Assembly (NCBI RefSeq): GCF_014287275.1
Contig: NZ_JACONZ010000001.1
Span: 434,001 to 498,000, forward strand
Source: Anaerofilum hominis
GTDB lineage: Bacteria; Bacillota; Clostridia; Oscillospirales; Ruminococcaceae
Direction: 5' to 3'
Length of the DNA: 64,000 nucleotides
Shown: piece after piece, positions 59,777 through 64,000 of the stretch
Position numbering within the stretch: position 1 is the stretch's first letter
Layout of the letters: each line of letters opens with the position of its first letter
Translations under genes and position numbers: made by a program
Notes under the pieces: generated by a model
The model's database searches: none
What the model was told of the DNA's origin: nothing
What the model saw: only the letters and a program-made list of their open reading frames with translations

Positions 59777-59980
59777 TTAGTCCTCGATGCCGAAACGCTT
59801 TTTAAAGCGGTCGACGCGTCCGCCGGAATCTACCAGCTTCTGCTTGCCGGTGTAAAAGGGATGGCATTTGGAGCACACGTCCACGCGGAGCTCTTTCTTT
59901 GTGGAACGGGTATGGATCACCTCGCCGCAGGCGCAGGTGATGACGGCGTCCTCATACTTGGGATGGATACCTTCCTTCAT
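59777..59980 (-). CDS. rpmE: 50S ribosomal protein L31
   Basis: 67 residues, the zinc-binding (C+) form with CACG near residue 16 and [13 protein letters not shown] near 36. [15 protein letters not shown] start and [11 protein letters not shown] end are canonical. GTGAGGTGAACGAAG precedes ATG 59980. Monocistronic, with a candidate promoter upstream and a terminator downstream. Confidence 0.97.
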   Translation of the reverse strand: MKEGIHPKYEDAVITCACGEVIHTRSTKKELRVDVCSKCHPFYTGKQKLVDSGGRVDRFKKRFGIED

Positions 59981-60083
59981 CTTCGTTCACCTCACTCTGG
60001 TTCTGATTATTAGCGCATGTGATTTGGCATACGCAGCATCACAACCTGATCTCACCGGGGCTTGGACACCGGAATACACGATT

Positions 60084-60112
60084 GCTATAGTAGTCTACCA
60101 CAACCCGCACAA
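60084..60112 (-). promoter_or_regulatory. Candidate promoter of rpmE
   Basis: Minus strand TTGTGC (60112-60107), 17-bp spacer, TATAGC (60089-60084), leaving an approximately 100-nt leader. Confidence 0.45.
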
Positions 60113-60134
60113 AAAAGCAACTGTTTTTTCGCGC

Positions 60135-61847
60135 TCAAAAACCCAGCATGGTGTTGACCGCCGCGGCCAGCTTCTGCTGCAGGGCCGCAGCCGCCTCGCG
60201 GCTCTCGCCCTTGGCCGAATAATAGGTCTTGATCTTCGGCTCGGTGCCGGACGGGCGCACGATGACGCTGGCGCCGCAATCCAGATGATAGGTCAGCACA
60301 TCCGCTTTGGGCAGGTCGATGGGGGCCACTTCGCCGGTGGCGGTGTCGGTGGACGTGCTGCGGGCATAATCCTCCACCCGCACGACCCTGTACCCCGCGA
60401 TCTGGGTGGGGGCGCCTGCGCGCAGGTCGGCCATCAGCTGCTTCATCTTGTCCATGCCCGCCAGGCCCTCGAACTCAAAAGAGTCCACCTTGTGCAGATA
60501 GGTGCCGTAGGTCTTGTAAATGCGGTCCAGCTCCGCCTTGAGCGAAGAGCCCCCCGCCGTGTAATAAGCCGCCATCTCGCAGATCAGCATGCTGGCGACC
60601 ACCGCGTCTTTGTCCCGCACATAGCTGCCTGCCAGATAGCCGTAGCTCTCCTCGAAACCGAAGATAAAGCGGTTCTGTTCGCCTTTCTGCTCCAGCCGCA
60701 GGATCGTCTCGCCGATATACTTGAAGCCGGTGAGCACCTGCACCGGCGTGACGCCGTAGGTCTTGGCCACCTCGTCGGCCAGGGCGGTGGTCACGATGCT
60801 GCGCACATAGACCGGGTCCCGGGGCATCGTGCCCGCCTCGGTGCGGCCCTTGCAGATATAATCCAGCAGCAGCACGCCCACCTCGTTGCCGGAGAGCAGC
60901 AGGTAATCGCCGCCGTCCCGCACCGCGATGCCCACCCGGTCCGCGTCGGGGTCGGTGGCCAGCAGCAGGTCCGCGCCGGTCTTTTTGGCCAGTTCCAGCC
61001 CCAGCTGCAGGGCCTGCTTGATCTCCGGGTTGGGGTAAGGGCAGGTGGTAAAGTTGCCGTCCGGCAGCTCCTGCTCTGGCACAACAGTGACGTCCTCGAT
61101 GCCGATATCGGCCAGGATGCGGCGCACGGGCAGGTTGCCGGTGCCGTTGAGCGGGGTGTACACCAGTTTCAGGCCGGAGCCGCGGCAGACGCCGGGGCGC
61201 ACGCTGCGGTCTTTGACATGGTCGTAATACCGCTCGATGACCTCGCTGGAAATGTATTCGATGATCCCCTCCTGCATGCCCTTATCGAACGGGATGCGGC
61301 GCACATCGCGGAACACATCGGTCTTCTGGATCTCAGCGTAGACCGCGTCGGCGCTTTCGCTGGTCATCTGGCAGCCGTCCGGCCCATAGGCCTTGTAACC
61401 GTTGTACTTTGCCGGGTTGTGGCTGGCAGTGACCATGATGCCGGCGTCGCACTTCAGCTTGCGCACCGCATAGGACAGCATGGGGGTGGGCATGAGGGTC
61501 TTGTACAGATAGGCCTTGACCCCGTTTGCCGCCAGCACCTCCGCCGCGGCCCGGGCAAACTCCAGGCTCTTGTTGCGGCTGTCGTAGGAGATGGCTACCC
61601 TGGGATGCTTGTTGTGCTTTTTCAGGTAGACGGCCAGGCCGTGGGTGGCCTGACGGACGGTGTAGATGTTCATGCGGTTGGTGCCCGCGCCGATGACGCC
61701 GCGCAGGCCTGCCGTGCCGAATTCCAGGCTGACCGCAAAGCGGTCCTCGATCTCGTCCTGTTTGCCCTCGATCGCGCGCAGCTCGGGGATCAGGTCCTCG
61801 TCCTCTGTGGCGTGCTTCAGCCAGCGGCCATACTCTTCCATAACCAT
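60135..61847 (-). CDS. Phosphoglucomutase/phosphomannomutase (alpha-D-phosphohexomutase)
   Basis: 570 residues if started at ATG 61847 (AGG 8 nt upstream); GTG 61856 and ATG 61841 are in-frame alternatives. The phosphoserine loop is GIMVTASHNPAKYNGYK; the metal-binding loop is LLATDPDADRVGIAV; the sugar-binding loop is FGFEESYGYLAGSYVRDKDAV; and the phosphate-binding loop is IVRPSGTEPKIKTYYS. These identify the four-domain family that interconverts hexose 1- and 6-phosphates. The exact sugar cannot be fixed. Confidence 0.95.
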   Translation of the reverse strand: MVMEEYGRWLKHATEDEDLIPELRAIEGKQDEIEDRFAVSLEFGTAGLRGVIGAGTNRMNIYTVRQATHGLAVYLKKHNKHPRVAISYDSRNKSLEFARAAAEVLAANGVKAYLYKTLMPTPMLSYAVRKLKCDAGIMVTASHNPAKYNGYKAYGPDGCQMTSESADAVYAEIQKTDVFRDVRRIPFDKGMQEGIIEYISSEVIERYYDHVKDRSVRPGVCRGSGLKLVYTPLNGTGNLPVRRILADIGIEDVTVVPEQELPDGNFTTCPYPNPEIKQALQLGLELAKKTGADLLLATDPDADRVGIAVRDGGDYLLLSGNEVGVLLLDYICKGRTEAGTMPRDPVYVRSIVTTALADEVAKTYGVTPVQVLTGFKYIGETILRLEQKGEQNRFIFGFEESYGYLAGSYVRDKDAVVASMLICEMAAYYTAGGSSLKAELDRIYKTYGTYLHKVDSFEFEGLAGMDKMKQLMADLRAGAPTQIAGYRVVRVEDYARSTSTDTATGEVAPIDLPKADVLTYHLDCGASVIVRPSGTEPKIKTYYSAKGESREAAAALQQKLAAAVNTMLGF

Positions 61848-61941
61848 TTCATGCACCTGCCTGATTCAATTTTTTGCGGGCAGCCGCGACAGGCGCCGCC
61901 GCACCGCGGATGGGGCTTTACCATTCTTTTACTTGTTCCCT

Positions 61942-61970
61942 ATTATAATCCTTTCCTCAAAAAGAGTAAA
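61942..61970 (-). promoter_or_regulatory. Promoter of the phosphohexomutase gene
   Basis: Minus strand TTTACT (61970-61965), 17-bp spacer, consensus TATAAT (61947-61942), about 95 nt ahead of the start. Confidence 0.75.
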
Positions 61971-62150
61971 GTTGCAGTTGTGTTAAGAATTCATTTTGCA
62001 CAACAGAAGAGGCCTATTTTTTTCAAAAAGAGGGGCCCCGGTCCCCGCCGCCGCTCCGCGCGCGGCAAAACAGCGCTTGCAATCCCGCCGGGGCGCAGGT
62101 ATCATGAAAACAGGACGATCCTGCGGGATCGCGGAGAGGGGGCTTTGCGC

Positions 62151-63680
62151 ATGTACGCAAAAATCACCAGTCTGGGCGGTCTGGCGCTGGAGGGGTTTCC
62201 GGTCACGGTAGAGGCGGACCTGTCCGGCGGGCTTCCCGCATTCGAACTGGTCGGTCTGCCGGACAACGCGGTCAAAGAGGCGCGGGACCGGGTGCGCAGC
62301 GCCCTGAAAAACAACGGTTTCACCTACCCGGTAAGCCGCATCACGGTGAACCTTGCCCCTGCCGACATCAAAAAGACCGGGCCGGTATACGACCTGCCGG
62401 TGCTGCTGGCCATCCTGGCCGCGTCGGGCCAGCTGCCGGCGCCCGCGCCGGACGCCGCGTTTCTGGGAGAGCTGGCGCTGGACGGCACGGTGCGCAGCGT
62501 CAACGGGGTGCTGCCCATGGCGCTGGCCGCCCGCGCCCACGGCGTCAGGGCGCTGTTCGTGCCCGCGGACAACGCGCCGGAGGCCGCGGTGGTGGAAGAG
62601 CTGCAGGTCTACGCCCTGCATACCGTGCGCGAACTGGCGGACCATCTGCGCGGCGGCGCGCCGCTGCTCCCGGTGCCTCCCACCGGGTTTTCCCTTTCCT
62701 GCGGCGGCACTCTGCCTGATTTTGCCGACGTACGCGGACAGCCGGAGGCGCGCCGCGCGCTGGAGATCGCCGCGGCGGGCCACCATAACCTGCTGCTCAT
62801 CGGGCCGCCGGGCACGGGCAAGTCGATGCTGGCCCAGCGCCTGCCCTCTATTCTGCCGCCCATGACCCGCGAGGAGGCCATCGAGACGACCGAGATCTAC
62901 TCGGTGGCCGGCCAGCTGCCCAGGGGCAGCGGCCTTGTGACCCGCAGGCCTTTCCGCAGCCCGCATCATTCGGTCTCCTCCATGGGGCTGGCCGGCGGCG
63001 GCAGCGTGCCCCGTCCCGGTGAGATCAGCCTTGCCCACAACGGCGTGCTGTTTCTGGACGAACTGCCCGAATTCCGCCGCGACGCCCTGGAACTGCTGCG
63101 CCAGCCCATGGAGGACGGCCGCGTCACCGTCAGCCGGGTGGCGGCCAGCGCCACCTTTCCCTGCGGCTTTATGCTGGTGGCGGCCATGAACCCCTGCCCC
63201 TGCGGCTATTTCGGCCACCCCACCCGCCAGTGCACCTGTACGCCCTCCGCCATCGACCGCTATCTGCAGCGCATCTCCGGCCCCCTGCTGGACCGCATCG
63301 ACCTGCATGTGGAGGTCCCCCCGGTGGAATACGGCGCCCTTTCCGGACAGGAGCAGGGCGAGACCAGCAGCGAGATCTTGGCGCGGGTGACCGCCGCCCG
63401 CAGCCGTCAGCAAGAGCGGTACGAGGGGGCCGGCATCAGCTGCAACGCGCAGCTGACCCCCGCTCTGCAGCGGCTCCACTGCCCGCTCACCCCCGCGGCC
63501 GACCGGCTGCTGGCCCGGGCTTTCCAGCGCATGGGCCTGTCCGCCCGCGCCTACGGACGGGTGCTTCGGGTCAGCCGCACCATCGCCGATCTGGACGGCG
63601 CACAGCAGATCGACGCGCCCCATGTCAGCGAGGCGATCCAGTACCGCAACCTGGACCGGAAATACTGGCACAGCCGGTGA
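62151..63680 (+). CDS. comM: YifB/ComM-family Mg-chelatase-like AAA+ ATPase
   Basis: 509 residues from ATG 62151, which has GGAGAGGGGG upstream. Start MYAKITSLGGLALEGFPVTVEADLSGG and NLAPADIKKTGPVYDLPVLLAIL form the Lon-like N-terminal (ChlI) domain. AAA+ Walker A LLLIGPPGTGKSMLAQRL, Walker B VLFLDELPEF and AMNPCPCGYFGHPTRQCTCTPSAIDRYLQRISGPLLDRIDLHVEV follow. A ComM role as a branch-migration helicase in transformation is known in Gram-negatives; here competence genes are absent except for the ComEC-like MBL protein. A terminator follows. Confidence 0.94.
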   Translation: MYAKITSLGGLALEGFPVTVEADLSGGLPAFELVGLPDNAVKEARDRVRSALKNNGFTYPVSRITVNLAPADIKKTGPVYDLPVLLAILAASGQLPAPAPDAAFLGELALDGTVRSVNGVLPMALAARAHGVRALFVPADNAPEAAVVEELQVYALHTVRELADHLRGGAPLLPVPPTGFSLSCGGTLPDFADVRGQPEARRALEIAAAGHHNLLLIGPPGTGKSMLAQRLPSILPPMTREEAIETTEIYSVAGQLPRGSGLVTRRPFRSPHHSVSSMGLAGGGSVPRPGEISLAHNGVLFLDELPEFRRDALELLRQPMEDGRVTVSRVAASATFPCGFMLVAAMNPCPCGYFGHPTRQCTCTPSAIDRYLQRISGPLLDRIDLHVEVPPVEYGALSGQEQGETSSEILARVTAARSRQQERYEGAGISCNAQLTPALQRLHCPLTPAADRLLARAFQRMGLSARAYGRVLRVSRTIADLDGAQQIDAPHVSEAIQYRNLDRKYWHSR

Positions 63681-63867
63681 CCGCCCGCCCCTGTGGCGCG
63701 CGGGAGCGGCGGCACAGCCCAAGCCAAACAAAAAGGCCGCCGCGGCCGCGCGGCGGAAAGCAACGCAAAACAGAACGCCCCACCAACCGGCGGCAAAAGC
63801 GCGGGGCGTTGTCCGGCCGCGCCCTGTCCCGCGCAGTGAGGCATAAAGCCGCAGCGCATCCAAAACA
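63681..63867. other. Non-coding stretch after the YifB gene
   Basis: Mixed-composition sequence ahead of a strong terminator. No gene candidate with a ribosome binding site. Beyond 63909 the window ends before any clear gene can be called. Confidence 0.4.
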
Positions 63868-63908
63868 AAAAAACCACCGTCTGCTTTTAAAGCAGGCGGT
63901 GGTTTTTT
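63868..63908 (+). terminator. Terminator at the right end
   Basis: AAAAAACCACCGTCTGC / GCAGGCGGTGGTTTTTT (17-bp stem with one G-T pair), T-tracts on both strands. Confidence 0.9.
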
Positions 63909-64000
63909 CGCCTTACCGGGCCGCAGAGGACGGAGCGCGCAGTTCACAAACCGCCGTTCCCGCTCCGCAAGCCACGCATCCCGGGCTGCGATGGCCCGGG

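Noticed and set aside
60135..63680. A very long plus-strand frame reading through the phosphohexomutase region into YifB
   Set aside because: The first 760 or so codons are antisense shadow of the mutase gene. Only the part from ATG 62151, with its own ribosome binding site and YifB motifs, is real.
63909..64000. The 3' end of a minus-strand gene at the right edge
   Set aside because: All three minus-strand frames are short, and the frame with the most protein-like residues has no stop before the terminator. Too little sequence to call.

Overview
The window reads as a chromosomal segment of a high-GC, low-copy-element Firmicute, most likely a clostridial gut anaerobe of the Oscillospiraceae/Ruminococcaceae type. 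This is inferred from the rpoB-rpoC-rpsL-rpsG-fusA-tuf block, the dgt-dnaG-rpoD operon, Rex, a SpoIIIE/FtsK translocase, clostridial sigma/anti-sigma pairs, strong AGGAGG-type ribosome binding sites and many intrinsic terminators. No 16S gene is present, so the taxonomy rests on gene content only.

Layout. 1-284: 3' end of an AraC-type regulator, then two tandem copies of a palindromic repeat. 761-4931 (+): CarD-like regulator; a module of an Fe-S protein, a small Cys-cluster protein and a Crp/Fnr regulator; a YqfO-like protein; a P-loop protein. 5187-14338 (-): GNAT, membrane-tethered HTH, then tepA-like protease, uppP, ftsK/spoIIIE, YgiQ-type radical SAM, a ComEC-like metallo-beta-lactamase and DUF3006. 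14539-19010 (+): aconitase, isocitrate dehydrogenase, Rex and thymidine kinase. 19358-20952: a lower-GC pair (amidohydrolase and PnuC-like transporter) abutting a tRNA-Leu. 21620-27722: an SDR reductase divergent from a TetR regulator, a BlaI / M56-peptidase sensor pair with clear operators, and a LOR/SDH (TIGR00300-type) protein. 28204-37504: two sigma/anti-sigma operons, an XRE/membrane-protein pair with a perfect operator, a PatB-type aminotransferase with an MFS transporter opposite a DeoR regulator, and a decayed IS3-family transposase. 37738-50434 (-): tuf, fusA, rpsG, rpsL, a small unknown, rpoC, rpoB. 50951-54296: a lipoprotein, Rrf2, a CmpB-like membrane protein and an MFS transporter. 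54442-61847 (-): rpoD, dnaG, dgt, YigZ/IMPACT, rpmE and a phosphoglucomutase/phosphomannomutase. 62151-63680 (+): YifB/ComM.

How parts work together. The conserved blocks supply transcription, translation and replication priming. acn-icd-rex form the oxidative branch of an incomplete TCA cycle next to the NADH/NAD+ sensor. Several accessory loci are small sensing modules whose DNA sites can be read directly: twin BlaI dyads upstream of a BlaR1-like protease that carries a beta-propeller-like domain rather than a penicillin sensor, a 19-bp perfect inverted repeat at the XRE promoter, and an inverted repeat over the -35 of the DeoR gene.

Most notable unexplained items: the dispersed palindromic repeat family (four copies at three loci), the BlaI/M56/propeller sensor, the Fe-S/Cys-cluster/Crp module that lacks the catalytic Hcp protein it resembles, and a pair of tandem hairpins with compensatory changes. 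I did not find a CRISPR array, prophage, intact IS or recognisable defence island.
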